Assembly (NCBI GenBank): GCA_023512835.1
Contig: JAKCVP010000414.1
Location: 44,416-108,415, forward strand
Reading direction: 5' to 3'
DNA length: 64,000 bases
Source: Taxillus chinensis
Lineage: Eukaryota > Streptophyta > Magnoliopsida > Santalales > Loranthaceae
Positions 11,255 to 22,026 of this stretch are shown here, piece by piece; position 1 is the stretch's first letter, and each line of letters starts with the position of its first letter. Under the pieces are notes generated by a model. That model was not told where the DNA came from, did no database searches, and saw nothing but the letters and a program-made list of their open reading frames with translations. Made by a program: the position numbers and the translations under genes.

Positions 11255-12347
11255 GGGCCCAAAAATGACACTCTATGCCTAGTGCCTGAACTACTACCAG
11301 CTCGGGCAGCTCAGGCGTCCAGGACTTGACGGATGTGTTGGAATCACGCTATTCTTCACGAAGGCGTGGAGTATGCAAGTTCCATGAGATATCTCAACAG
11401 CACTTGCATCCTTGTACCTAAATCTGAGGGTTTTTTCCACTCTTATGATCTTTTATGGACTACAGTATTGGAAACATACTCTCGCGGTTCCATCAGATCC
11501 GATGTCCTATGCGGGTTGCAAAAAGAATCCCAGGTCATAAAGCACATAGATGGACCATGCTGGCATATCTGTTTCACAGCGCGGTTGCTCACCTTCCAGG
11601 TGTCCTAGCATTATCCTGTGACACATTTGGCATCGCACATCTCTTCCCGCCTCCACAACGTTCAGGCTATGACACAGTTTTGGCTTAATTCAACCCAAAC
11701 TGCTTCCCTTGTTCATGCCACTTCGTGACTTATATCTTTGCAAGTAGTTTGAGAAATATTGTTTTCGACAGTCTGTTTTCAGTGTGAGAATGGTCGGAAT
11801 GGCCGGCAAACTCGGCGCGTGTGGCTCTTCAAGGGACTTCCAGCCACAACGGCCAGTCACGAGATTCGATGTGCCTGTGTAAAGAATCCTTGTCTCTACA
11901 GTCATTACTGCAATCTAGGGCTTAGTGCTTGTCGAGCTCGCCACTATACAATGCCATCGACCCTGACAAAGAGAATTCTCTATCGACAGCGAAGATCAAC
12001 GCCATTTCAGAGTCAGCAAACACTACTATCAGGTGTGCTGAAACATTTGCAGTTTCAGCGAATTTGTAAACGATGTGCTGTCGAGACAGCTCGCATTAGT
12101 AACGCAAATTTTGGGCGAGAATGGGGTCCCATGGATGTAAGTAGAGACAATCAATCACGCTCATCCGAGTGCTCCATTTCCCTACCTTTGTATCCTCATC
12201 CCCACTCCAGGATCCCAGTCATGCACACCAACCCATATAAGATATCACCCATCTCTCAATGCATTCAATTGAAAATATGGTCATAATTTCACTTCCGACA
12301 GAGTTTCAGACTGTTGCAGCCTTAGCTAAATGCAAGCATAAGTGAAA
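11255..12347. other. Intergenic with possible gene remnants
   Basis: About 1.1 kb after the isocyanide synthase. Plus-strand open frames at 11333-11608, 11455-11688 and 11759-12286 read as protein-like in patches, but in shifting frames. I recognise no family and found no splice set that joins them. They may be remains of a lost cluster gene or just noncoding sequence. Confidence 0.35.
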
Positions 12348-13128
12348 ATGCACACCTTCATACAATGTCTTTTTGCCTTCTGGATAGGCTTGGGAGTGGT
12401 GCTCGCTGATGCAGGTGCTCCCAGCAATGGAACCACCGGCGATACCTCTTTCCGCAACTACGAGCCCGTAGGCGCTCCGCTGGCCGATGGAGCGATCGCA
12501 GGTCCGACAGCAATTGTTCCAGTATTGAACGGAATGTGTGCCGGTCTCAGCATGGGCTTTACTCCACTGGAAGCTGCACGCGGTTCTGCCTGTTCGGACA
12601 GTGTGAGATTTCAGCTCTGGTGCCACAAACCTGCGTCAAAAACCACGGTCTCGGTGGAGATTAAATGCCCTGACAATTTCTTTTGCCAAACCAAGCAAAA
12701 CGACAGAGTCATCGCTACGGATCCTCTTTCCCGTGGAGTCACCACAGTAGGGAAATCTGTCCACTGTGTCAAAACTTTGTCTACATCTCCCCTCCAAAGC
12801 TCTCCATAACGAATCGACTTCTACAAGATCCGACATCTGGGTTCCAACGGGCGCCAAACGAGTTTTTGTGCAGATGATTAGCTTTGGGATTGCGAACGAC
12901 ACTACTATGCACATGAACGTGTACACCAGCCCTGCCAAGTCGCAATCATGGACTCCTATCGGCGGGATTGTTGCTGGCATTGGTGAACCTGTTGTGACGC
13001 ACATCCTTGATGTCGAACAAGACGTAAACGATGAAAAACCCCTAGTGGCTTTCAGCTCCCTCGCTTCATTCGCAAAAGCCCGCAGCAACGATGTGCTGTT
13101 CATCACAAATTTCGGCGGCATTTACTAA
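12348..13128 (+). CDS. Putative secreted protein of unknown family
   Basis: The ATG at 12348 opens a classic signal peptide (MHTFIQCLFAFWIGLGVVLA, cleavage near Ala20-Asp21). The mature part has several cysteines (about 12540-12690: MCAGL, SACSD, LWCHK, IKCPD, FFCQT). The first frame closes at 12809, and a second frame running to the TAA at 13126-13128 continues the protein-like sequence (VFVQMISFGIANDTTMHMNVYTSP, then a Gly/Val-rich tail). A one-frame step is therefore needed between about 12735 and 12795. A weak-donor intron (about 12732-12797, GTGGAG to CCAAAG) restores frame and would give about 238 residues; otherwise the gene has a frameshift. I do not recognise the family. Its place beside three other secreted-protein genes suggests an accessory role outside the cell. 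Confidence 0.5.
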
Positions 13129-14105
13129 GTGGATTCAACGACTATCTGTGTTTCGAGGAGTTGTTGACATAGAGCGCACACGCAAAAAAAAAAAAAACAG
13201 AAGACGTCTTGCACAAGACAGCTTCTGAGCCCGCCAACTCTGGACGTTCATCGGCGCACACGAAAAGGCAAGCCAATGAAGCTCTCTGGTGGACCACTGC
13301 ACACAAGGTCTTTCCATAATCCTTGGAAAATAACCCGGGGAGACAGGCGACAGAGATTTCAAGACTATGCAATGAATGTTCAATCCGTTGCTCCAATCGT
13401 AAGACGTCAATGATATGACAGTGCGATGGTGGCTTCGTATGTTATGTTGGACGAAGGGGTACTGCGTCAATTTGTCGCCGCCTCATGTATGGACATAGAC
13501 GGACTAGTCACAATTTAGGCTATTCCGTGTCGTCTAAGGAAGATGGTTGTTTTGAATCGGTGGAGGGTACAAACTGTATGTACAGGCAATCTGACTAATG
13601 CCGAGCCCGTTCTAATACCACTGCTTGCTCATCACCTTTCCAGTAACTTAAAGTGACCAGTCGGCAAGTGCGGGGTATGTAGAGGTTAACCCGACTATGC
13701 CTCTTTTGAGGGTAAGCAAAGGAGAATGAGCTATCCCGCATGCGTTCTTTAGAAGCGTCTCGCCAGTGTTGGATGGCTTTGAACAAGTACCTACAATTCA
13801 AGACTTCCCTTCTACTTCACTATTGCAACCGAGCATTTGAGATCAAAGGACGGGCATTCTCCATCGCGCTATAATTGACGATGTGCCCAGCCCTCTCACT
13901 TTACAATAGCTTCTTCTCTGGGTGGACATGCCAGTCAACCATCATATCGTGACGAGCTGCGTCGAAGATCAGGCGCAGATGTATGATTCGCCGTTCGACT
14001 TCCAGAGACCAACGCCACCTGATCAATGGTCTCCTCCCCGACCATCAGCATTTGTTTTCTGATACTTCCCTCCTCGCGAAGTCCAGTGCTGCCGGTTGTC
14101 CAGAT
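13129..14105. other. Intergenic, nothing recognised
   Basis: About 1 kb with no supported gene. A poly-A run lies at about 13184-13197, soon after the stop of the preceding secreted-protein gene and possibly near its 3' end. Short open frames on both strands lack domain character. Confidence 0.35.
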
Positions 14106-14408
14106 CTACTGTATAGGACACATAGTAAGCGATCCGTTAACGCAGCCACGACTGAATGTCCTTGCATCCGGATCTGAAGATAAGGTACAAATTACGGTGG
14201 TCGTGTTGATCTGTCCGCCAGCTGCAGAGCACGAGCTGTCGGTTGTTTGCCTCTCCTTATCGCTCACCGGAGCATGACAGTCGTGGAATCGCGCATTGTA
14301 CGTCCCGCACCAGAAGAGACAGTGATGTTGTGAGCTGCAGCCATACACTTCCAGCGCCGCCTTGGCGGGTAGGCTCCAGATAAGTGCCGATACTAGGAAT
14401 AGCTGCAT
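14106..14408 (-). CDS. Small secreted cysteine-rich protein
   Basis: One uninterrupted frame of 100 residues from an ATG at 14408. It starts with a signal peptide (MQLFLVSALIWSLPAKA, cleavage near Ala17). The mature ~83 residues contain eight cysteines (YGCSS, HHCLFWC, HDC, SSC, VIC, RGC, TMC), an even number that would suit four disulfides. Size, secretion signal and cysteine content are those of fungal small secreted proteins, which include candidate effectors and antimicrobial peptides. I recognise no named family. It is divergent from the first of the tandem secreted paralogues, with 363 bp between their starts. Short length is the main reason for doubt. Confidence 0.55.
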   Translation of the reverse strand: MQLFLVSALIWSLPAKAALEVYGCSSQHHCLFWCGTYNARFHDCHAPVSDKERQTTDSSCSAAGGQINTTTVICTLSSDPDARTFSRGCVNGSLTMCPIQ

Positions 14409-14771
14409 GATGACGATACAACAAGGATTTTCGGTGATTGAGAGGGTGCTCTCGGCACATTTTCATTCGCGTGGCTGATTGAGACGGAGTGATACGGTGA
14501 AGGGCGGCCGAAAGCTCTGTCACAGCCATCACCGTTACAAGCGCACGCAGCAACAGGGAGAACCATTCGTGACAGCGCGAGACCCCTCATCACCCACACA
14601 GGGCTTGTTCCACGTATGTCTGAGACTCGACGTAATGTGAATCACCGGCAAAACTCAGCGAAGATAACAGCGTAGGCCCCAAAATGCTATGCTTCATAAC
14701 AAGGAATGTCCCAGCTGCTCCTTCCATCACTTCCTCGATCATGGTCTCACGCAGCGCAGCAAAGCCAAAGG
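14409..14771. promoter_or_regulatory. Divergent promoter between two secreted-protein genes
   Basis: This 363-bp interval separates the start of the cysteine-rich protein (minus) from the ATG of secreted paralogue A (plus). It holds no supported gene. Co-regulation of the two is possible from layout alone; no operator was identified. Confidence 0.3.
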
Positions 14772-15438
14772 ATGCATCTCAACATCAAGCATGCTGTGAT
14801 TCGATGGGCATGTCTCGCCCTCCCACTGCGCGCAGCATGCGCCTGGACCTGTGAGCTGAGCAGCAACATCACGCATCCACCCGCAGACCTGCCGACCGAA
14901 CTCGCGGATCATAAGTCAAATACCAGCCATCCACACTCGGCAATCTGTAAGGACTAAACCTGCACCAATTCCAGGGATGATGGAACAGGGCTAATGTTAT
15001 GGGCATGCAGTCCCCTTATTCAATCACTCTCCCTGGCGAGTGCGCTACCTGCAGCTCTACTTTACAAATACCGTGGCGCCTCGCTTTCCGCAAAACACTT
15101 ATACCTTTTGGAATGTGTCCTATCGCGCTGAGACTGTACACAAGGGCTGGTGGCAGATCCGAGGCAACGTAATTCATCCGGATTCCGATCGTTCAAGAAC
15201 CATCGCTTTCGACAAGGTTACGTGGGAGTTTTCGCCCACAATCGTCACGGCGAACATTTCAGCGCGCTTTCTATGGACGGGCGTGGAAATGAAGCTCAAT
15301 TGGCTTGAGCATTTTTTCGCAACGGGCGCCTACATTCCGGAAGAAGTGTGTTGGCACAGTGTGGTGAAGGTCGACGGCAGAAAATTAGGCTATGTAGATG
15401 ACTACATCTATGCGTACGACGGAATTGGTCCTCTTTGA
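14772..15438 (+). CDS. Secreted protein, tandem paralogue A
   Basis: Two exons (14772-14946, 15011-15438) join across a 64-bp GT-AG intron to 200 residues. The N terminus has a secretory signal (MHLNIKHAVIRWACLALPLRAACA). The mature part contains Trp and Tyr-rich segments, SPWRVRYLQLYF and FWNVSYRAET, and closes with CWHSVVKV and DDYIYAYD. It matches the next gene at several spots: SPWRxRxLQLxF, WxVSYR, and the final Cys/Tyr-Asp-Tyr region. The two are therefore diverged tandem duplicates. I recognise no known family; the Trp/Tyr pattern suggests a compact beta-rich fold. The splice join is backed by the paralogue, which has the matching F-x-x-SPWR sequence unbroken within one exon. Confidence 0.68.
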
Positions 15439-15692
15439 CATTGGTGCCCTTTTGACGGCTTTTTGTGGGGTCGGGTGCACCGGGTGGGAAGAGGACCCAG
15501 GGTCCGTTGTCAATCACAAGGCGTGAAAGATGGAGGGGAAAGAGATACTGACTTTGCCGATTCACCTGCATTGCACACTTGACTTCAGGTAGGAGGCTTT
15601 TGACGCGCGATACATAAACATCTCAGCAACCTGCTTGCTGCGTACTAGTTGGCTTGCAACAGAGATCGATTCCCAGATGCGATTCTCGGACG

Positions 15693-16367
15693 ATGCTGAC
15701 ATTGACACAACTATCTCGAATGCTCGTGTATGGCCTAGTGTATTCTTCGCTCTTCATTACCTCCTTGTGTGCGGCACCCAATACCAAATCTTTTGGGTGC
15801 GACGGCGGCCATCTTCCGCCAGCTGCAGCAGTCCCTGATTATTCCATACATGATGCGTTCTCCAGCAGCACTGATGATGGTACATGCCGTTCCAGATGTT
15901 GGTATTATAGGAAGAGTCTAACAAATGAAGCAGAACTTACGTCCTTTGTAGCCTCGCCCTGGCGCAGACGTGAACTTCAACTGTTCTTCCAACGCGACCT
16001 CAACTATTACATACACCAGGGAGTAGCAGAAAGCTGGGAGGTGTCCTATCGCATCTCCCGCTTTACTGGAAAATGGCGGCTGGATTTCCATGAAGACGAC
16101 CCACACCCCAAGCCTGGACTCAACTCATCAGCTCGCGTTGTACAGCGGATGATCCGGGGCCAAACGATGTTCGCAATCGTCTCTGGCACATTCACCTACG
16201 AGCCTAATAAGAATGTGTCGATTCAAGTCAAATTGCACTGGCATGAGAAATTCACGGCAACTGACGCGGCGATCCAGAACAAGCCGTGTTTCCTTTCCAA
16301 TCTCACGGCGAATGGGGATTTACGGGAGTGTATGTACGATTACCTGTATCGGTGGGATTCAATCTAG
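15693..16367 (+). CDS. Secreted protein, tandem paralogue B
   Basis: Single exon of 224 residues from the ATG at 15693; the open frame extends upstream without an ATG. A signal peptide is clear (MLTLTQLSRMLVYGLVYSSL, then FITSLCAAP with cleavage near Ala). The mature part has about five cysteines (FGCDGG, GTCRSRC, KPCF, RECM). It shares ASPWRRRELQLFF, SWEVSYR and a C-terminal CMYDYLYRWD with the preceding gene. It lies 254 bp downstream of its paralogue on the same strand. The function is unknown. Being intronless while paralogue A has an intron, the two differ in gene structure. Together with the neighbours they form a small group of secreted accessory proteins. Confidence 0.68.
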   Translation: MLTLTQLSRMLVYGLVYSSLFITSLCAAPNTKSFGCDGGHLPPAAAVPDYSIHDAFSSSTDDGTCRSRCWYYRKSLTNEAELTSFVASPWRRRELQLFFQRDLNYYIHQGVAESWEVSYRISRFTGKWRLDFHEDDPHPKPGLNSSARVVQRMIRGQTMFAIVSGTFTYEPNKNVSIQVKLHWHEKFTATDAAIQNKPCFLSNLTANGDLRECMYDYLYRWDSI

Positions 16368-17147
16368 GTGAATGCCCCTTTTTCCATTGCTGAAAGTGTA
16401 TTCATTGCAGAATCCCGTTGCCTCGTACCCTGTTCAAGGGGTGTCTTCTTCGCCTTTCAGAATCCATGCTCGCTTTCTGAGATGGATTCTGGAAGTACAA
16501 TACAGGACAGTGCATTGTCTGTGCTCATGATCGATCTCTTTGCTTCTCTGCTCGTGCTTCGGAAGGCTCCACAAGAATCTGACAGGCCCCTAGTGACCGG
16601 GGTCTGCCACCAAAACCGCTATTCTACGTTGTTCTCTCCGGCATATCCAGGTCCACCAGCTACGATGCATCCTGTTACGGCCGACAAGCACCCGCGCTGA
16701 AACTTGCTTGTACTTTATCAAACAGCGTTTTGTCTACTGTACTTTACTGACGACCGAGCCGGAGGCAGGATATTGGTCGCCGACGGGTTTAATCAAGAAG
16801 GCACCTCTTTAGGTGCGACGTGAAGCCATGGACTTGACCATCCACTTAGGCATTGTTCCAGTGCAAATCGACATCGCAAAACTGCTGTGGAAGGCGTTCT
16901 TCTCGAGAAGAAGCTCCGTCAGACGTTTTTGATTTTGAGTCACTGCCCCTTGCTTGTCCACGGCTTGCAAACGCCTAATAGAAAGCTGCAAAAGCACACT
17001 GAAAACAACAGGGCAACAAAGTTTCCTACGCCCGCAGTATTTCCATTCACACAGCGTGGCGCAATGCAGTGGCCTAGCACACGCGTCTCCTTCCTCATTC
17101 TCCTCCACCTCTTCCTCCCAGCTAGATAGCGGCATACATTGCCCCTT
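16368..17147. other. Intergenic, nothing recognised
   Basis: About 0.8 kb between the convergent secreted-protein and phospholipase D genes; it marks the right edge of the accessory-looking region. No gene is supported. Confidence 0.4.
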
Positions 17148-19979
17148 CTACGTATAAATCGACTCGGTAATATTGTTGACTTGCAATCCTCGTTCCGCCA
17201 TATCCACTTCTTCCAGAAAATGCAGCGGGAACCACACGAGATGACCCTTGATCTTATCTAGAGATTTCTTCACTTCTTCCACTGGCTGGAACTGGTTAAA
17301 GATGTGTCCGGCCTTCATACCCTTGGGCAAGAATCGGTCATAGTCGTCCCAGTTCTTCACATTGTCTGTTAGGGGGTTCGTTAGTTTGGAAATTTCTTAC
17401 AGGTTTATAACTTGAAGGTTCGGCGACTTTGTGACTTCAACTCAAAGCCAACTACGAAAATTGAACTCCAACCCAACACGGAATGTACGGGGAACAGGGA
17501 TCAAAGACGTAAAGGGAGAAGAAGGAAGAAAGAAAAGGGGGAAACGTACCGTCAGGATCCGCGTGGAAGAGCCCTCGGAAGATCTCAGTGTTCGTCGTCG
17601 CGCGTTCAGTCCACATCTTCCAGACATCTTCGCCCAAGGGGTCAGCGACAAAGTTATAATGCTCGTCCTCATCCACGACATTAAGGCAGTCGTCCGGCGG
17701 TGTGGCCTGCGGATCACCCGTTGCATCAGCAGGCTGAGGCTTAATGATACCCAGGTGCTCCTGCCACAATGTCCGACGCAGCGTCGCCGCCAGCTTGGAC
17801 GCCTTGTACGGCTTGCCGTCCATTGTGCTATCAATCGTGTCCTGATCTTCAAGGACAATCGTCAGTTCCGAGTCGTGAAAGCCGCACTGACTCCGATCGT
17901 TGATGTTGCTCGACCCACAGAGGACAATCTTATCGTCGGCAATGAGCAACTTATCGTGCGGGTACAACTCTTCCTGGATGAAGTTCTGCATCTCCGTCTC
18001 CGGCTCGTCCTTGTTCCAGAGTTCCTCGCTGGGCAGGGTCCCGCTAAGCAGTGCATCTTCGGCAATAGTATCCTTTGAATCGGCCACCAAATCACCGTCG
18101 ACATCGTTGAACTTCTCTCGAGCAACATTCTTGCGGGCTTCTTGGAATTTGTTTTTGGCGTCGATGAGCTCCTGGCGGCGCTTCTTCTCGGCTTCACTGG
18201 GCGGCTTGATGTTTTCTTCCGACTTGCGTCGCTTCATGCCCGATGGACGGCCTTCAACGCCGTGCAGCGCGGAGCCCATTGACTCTTCGGCATTGGCCTG
18301 CTGCACATCCTGGTACTTTACCCCGGAGATCTTTTCCTGTTCCGCCAGTGCAGGCGTCCAATTAATGCGGTCATAGGAGCGCAGGTTGAAGAAGAAAATG
18401 TGCTCTTCGGGGTTGATACCCTGCGCCTTGACGCGCTCAAAGATCGAGTTGGGACCGCGGTAGATGGACTTGTACTGATAGTCCATGATCGCTCTGGTGC
18501 CCGTGGCGGCACTGGATCGCAAGTCGCCCGCGAAGCCCGGAATGGCCGGGATGACGATAATAACGCGGAATTTGCGGCCGTCTTTGCCGGCCTTGACAAT
18601 AGCTTCGACAATGGCTTCGCCGATGGTGTTGATGATTGGTTTCTGCTCTTCGCCTGTGGCGGTGATGAAGAACTGGTTTTCAATGTACACGTAGTGCTGG
18701 GCGTTGCGGATAACCTCCTTGTAGGCATTTTGGATGCTGTGCTCCACCAAGATGCCCGAGGACCAGTCGGCGCTGCTGCGCACAATCTGCGCATGCACGT
18801 TGCCCATGGGCTTTGTGATTGTCTTTTCGCTCAGAGGGGTGAGGGGGTGGTGGATGTACTGTCCCACTGGGTGACGGGGCCGCTGCACGGCTACGAGATC
18901 CTCGTCTTCGCCCGTCCGGCCCTCCATGCACAGCCAGTCAAATCGATCATCGCGCTTGTACTTGTCGCGCTTGACAAAGTTCCAGCGCAGGACAAAGTGC
19001 TCGGCGATGTCGTAGACGGTGGGACCCAGCAGACCCATATGCACATCATGCCAGGGCATGCGGCCATACTCGGCCTTGCTCACGGGGTTATTCGTCCAAT
19101 CCTTTACCGAACTGAAATCCAAGATGCGATTGTTGTTGTAATCTTGCCCCGGGAAGAGAGTGTTCTCGACCCCGGCGGGCGAGACGTCAGACAGCTGGTG
19201 CTGGCGCGTATCCCAGCGGCCAAAACACAAGTCTAGACCGCCGATGAAGGCCATGTTGTAATCAATCACGACGAACTTCTCGTGATGCGCCCAGTAAAAT
19301 GTCATGTCTCCGGCATTCTCGAACACATTATGATCGGGATGGCGCATGACGTGAATGTTGCCGTGGCCTGGACTGCCTGGCGGGCACAGGGCACGCAGAG
19401 CGGTCTTGGTATGGTTGCTGTCATTGGCAATGGCAGCCTCGACTTCTTTGTACACTACGACATAAATCTGCACACCTGCCTCGGCGCGTCGCTTCAGGAC
19501 CTGGTCGAGTCTCCATTCGGGATACTTGTGCGGAGGACGACGCAAGAACTGAGCGCGTCATGTCAGCCATGGAATGTCGACTGCCAAGGGAAGAAAGAGG
19601 TACTCACCAGCTCGGGCGAAAGCCACCAATCCTCAATGTATATCGTCTCCTTTGCATTCTCCAGCGCAATGGAAATGGCCCAAAAGTAGTCGCGCGCGTC
19701 GACGTACCACTTGACCTGGTTGCCCTCTCTCATTGGAGCGAAGCTGTTGAAGCGATGCCCATCCCTGACCTTTTGTCTCTTTTCGTCGGTGATCTTCTCA
19801 TGTTCTTCGTCGTGGCGATGATTAGGATTGAGTATGTTTGCGAATTTTCCAATGTTGTTCTTCATGTGCTCGGCCTTGACCTTGACATCGTGGAGATGGG
19901 TGTCGTGCAGTCTCTGGCGCAAGTTGCCCATGAAGCCTGACCCACCTTTAGCTTCTGCGCCCGCCTCCGGTTCGGCCAT
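17148..19979 (-). CDS. Phospholipase D (two HKD motifs)
   Basis: Three exons (19979-19608, 19548-17550, 17365-17148) give 862 residues. Both catalytic HxKxxxxD motifs are present: HEKFVVID (His213, Lys215, Asp220) followed by FIGGLDLCFGRWD, and HDKLLIAD (His655, Lys657, Asp662) followed by CGSSNINDRS. The flanking EDWWLSPE and YIENQFFI segments are typical of eukaryotic PLDs. The enzyme would hydrolyse phosphatidylcholine to phosphatidic acid at membranes. PX and PH domains seen in yeast Spo14 are not visible, so this is the shorter fungal type. Between the two catalytic halves lies a charged insert of about 100 residues (about 545-645) with a basic stretch GMKRRKSEE and a Lys/Glu-rich coil. 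Introns keep phase and carry good branch sites (CTAAC before the last acceptor). Confidence 0.93.
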
Positions 19980-20562
19980 GTTGCAGGATGAGAATGTTCA
20001 AGAGGGGGTAGCAACGCAGTGTCTTCTGCGACTGACTGTTGCGTGGGTATCAATGGCGGGTGGACTGCGGGGCGCGTCTGGTATGGACGTAGTGGGGCTG
20101 GTGGAACGGAAAGGCTGGAAGACGCAGTGTGATAGCCGGATGACCAGAGATCGGTATGCCAGGGCAGGACAGTCGTCAGCCAAGCACAGCCGGAATTGCA
20201 CGACCGGGACAGCAAGCGAGGACAGCTGAAGGAGGGGCCTGGGGTTGGAATTGGTGCCAACTTCTTCTCATAGCAGCGCATCTAGCTAAGTAGGTACGGA
20301 TGACGCACTGTCGCGCAACGACGACAACGACGCGCGCGCTAGGTAGGTATCGACTAGGCATGCCACCACAGCCGCAGTCATGACAGCCTAGCAGCGCCGG
20401 TGCCGCACCCAGCCGCTTCAAGCACGGTAAAGAACGAGCCAGACAATCGTCTCCCGGACGCCTCCAAATAATAACAACCCTGTCTATCTAAAGTCCCAGA
20501 AGACATACCTGTGCCGAAAACGCCTCATAATCGCATAAGTGCCCTCGTAACTTCGTCCCGTC
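19980..20562. promoter_or_regulatory. Promoter of phospholipase D and 3' flank of the DUF3431 gene
   Basis: This 583-bp stretch lies upstream of the phospholipase D start and downstream of the DUF3431 stop. No gene is supported; the open frames here are antisense or shadow frames. Confidence 0.4.
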
Positions 20563-22026
20563 TCATTCGATCAAGTCGCATTTGATCTGCTCATAGTCCT
20601 TGCCCCATTTCTTCGAGGTGCCGTCGCATTTGATACGATCTTGATAGATGACGCTACGACAGTATTCCTCCTCCAGGCACACGTGTGGCGGGAGCCCGAA
20701 GAAGTAGTGCCAAAGCCTCTCGTAGCCGACGCCGAGATGCCAGCTATCCGCATATTTCGCGTCGAGGTTTGGTGCCCACTCGGCCTTGTCCTGTAACAGC
20801 GGCTCACGCGCCCTCTCCCAAAACGCTCGTGGCTTCGATTGCACTGCGGCTTTGCTGACTGCAAATTGCGCGCAGCACGGAGACGCAAAGCTGTATGGTA
20901 TTCTCATTGGCGTCGGCTTTTCAATCAGCTCGAGATCCTGCGGGTACCACGAATCCGTCTCTTGATAAATGTGGCCGAACATGGCTCGAAGGACGAAGCT
21001 CCACCAGCTCCAGTTGTCCGTGTACGCCCAGCTATCGACAGGCGTTTTGCTGCAGCTCGGTTCTAGATCACATCGTAAATTGACCCAACGATGCTCATCA
21101 ACAGCCGACAGGTTAAGTGCCTTGAGAATGTGTGTAAAGGGCTCGGGCTGGTGCCACGATTGGTACTCGCCGTGCGCAAAGACAATGTAATCGGGAAGGG
21201 AATCGTAATTGTCGATGATGTAGGTCAGATACACCATTGCCTCCCGGCCTTCGTTTCTAGGTACCGTGAATTCGGCGGTTGGATCATCCACAATGTACTT
21301 GATGATGTTCCAGTCTTTGGGCACAGTGAGCAGCCAGAGAGGTGTGGCGCTAGAGCGCAGACCCATTACCAGAGCCTTGCTGGCCGTCAAAAGGTCTTTT
21401 GGCCTCGCATGGGGTGTAGGCGATGCAGGCTGTGTCTCGGCAGCGGTCTTCTGGGAGAGTGCTGGAGTAGGGGCCGCGGCGACTAGCGACGTCTGGGTGG
21501 CTGCAGCAGCTGATGCGTCGAGCGCGCTCAAGTAGCCCTCAAGCTCCGGCTGTGAAAGAGCTGTCGGCGACGCGCCTGCCTGGGCCTCGGAAGTTTTCCT
21601 GTCAGATACTCCTGATATGCTAGTCAATGACTCCTGGTGCTCAGAATGCGCGCCCGTTGCTTCAGCTAGGACTTCCGTTCCAGCGACCGCGCCGGTCGAA
21701 TGAAGCGCTTCATCGATATGATGCTCAAGAGGACCCTTGCTAAGAGACCCGCTAGATGCGGCGAGTATGTCCGTGGCTTGGCCAACGTTGTAGGATTGCT
21801 TCAAGTCTTGGTCTTGAGAATTTGATACGGTTTGTGCTGCTTCTCTGGCGTAAGCAGGCAGTTGTGGCCACGAGTCGCGGTAGCAAAGTGCAAGGACGAG
21901 AATGAGGAGCAGGCCAGCGTATACAGGACGACGCGCCAGGCGGACATGGGCTACTCTGGATGGTGGGGAACGGGGCGCGGATGCATGAACGGCCAAGAGA
22001 GGCTTATTCGAGAACGAGGAAGCCAT
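20563..22026 (-). CDS. DUF3431 type II membrane protein
   Basis: Single exon of 487 residues from the ATG at 22026. A cytosolic basic N terminus is followed by one membrane span (about residues 37-53, VYAGLLLILVLALCY). A Ser/Ala/Thr-rich luminal stem comes next (to about 215), then a globular domain. The domain has the DUF3431 signature: NEGREAMVYLTYIIDNYDSL, PDYIVFAHGEYQSWHQ, WVNLRCDLEPSC, then the CCAQFAVSK and LWHYFFG segments. Topology and stem resemble Golgi glycosyltransferases, and family members are often annotated near glycan-handling enzymes. A glycan-related Golgi function is only inference. The length is normal for the family with a stem. Confidence 0.9.
   Translation of the reverse strand: MASSFSNKPLLAVHASAPRSPPSRVAHVRLARRPVYAGLLLILVLALCYRDSWPQLPAYAREAAQTVSNSQDQDLKQSYNVGQATDILAASSGSLSKGPLEHHIDEALHSTGAVAGTEVLAEATGAHSEHQESLTSISGVSDRKTSEAQAGASPTALSQPELEGYLSALDASAAAATQTSLVAAAPTPALSQKTAAETQPASPTPHARPKDLLTASKALVMGLRSSATPLWLLTVPKDWNIIKYIVDDPTAEFTVPRNEGREAMVYLTYIIDNYDSLPDYIVFAHGEYQSWHQPEPFTHILKALNLSAVDEHRWVNLRCDLEPSCSKTPVDSWAYTDNWSWWSFVLRAMFGHIYQETDSWYPQDLELIEKPTPMRIPYSFASPCCAQFAVSKAAVQSKPRAFWERAREPLLQDKAEWAPNLDAKYADSWHLGVGYERLWHYFFGLPPHVCLEEEYCRSVIYQDRIKCDGTSKKWGKDYEQIKCDLIE

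Noticed and set aside
18400..19236. 278-residue plus-strand open frame inside the phospholipase D gene
   Set aside because: It is antisense to a clearly coding exon with both HKD motifs and has no recognisable domain.
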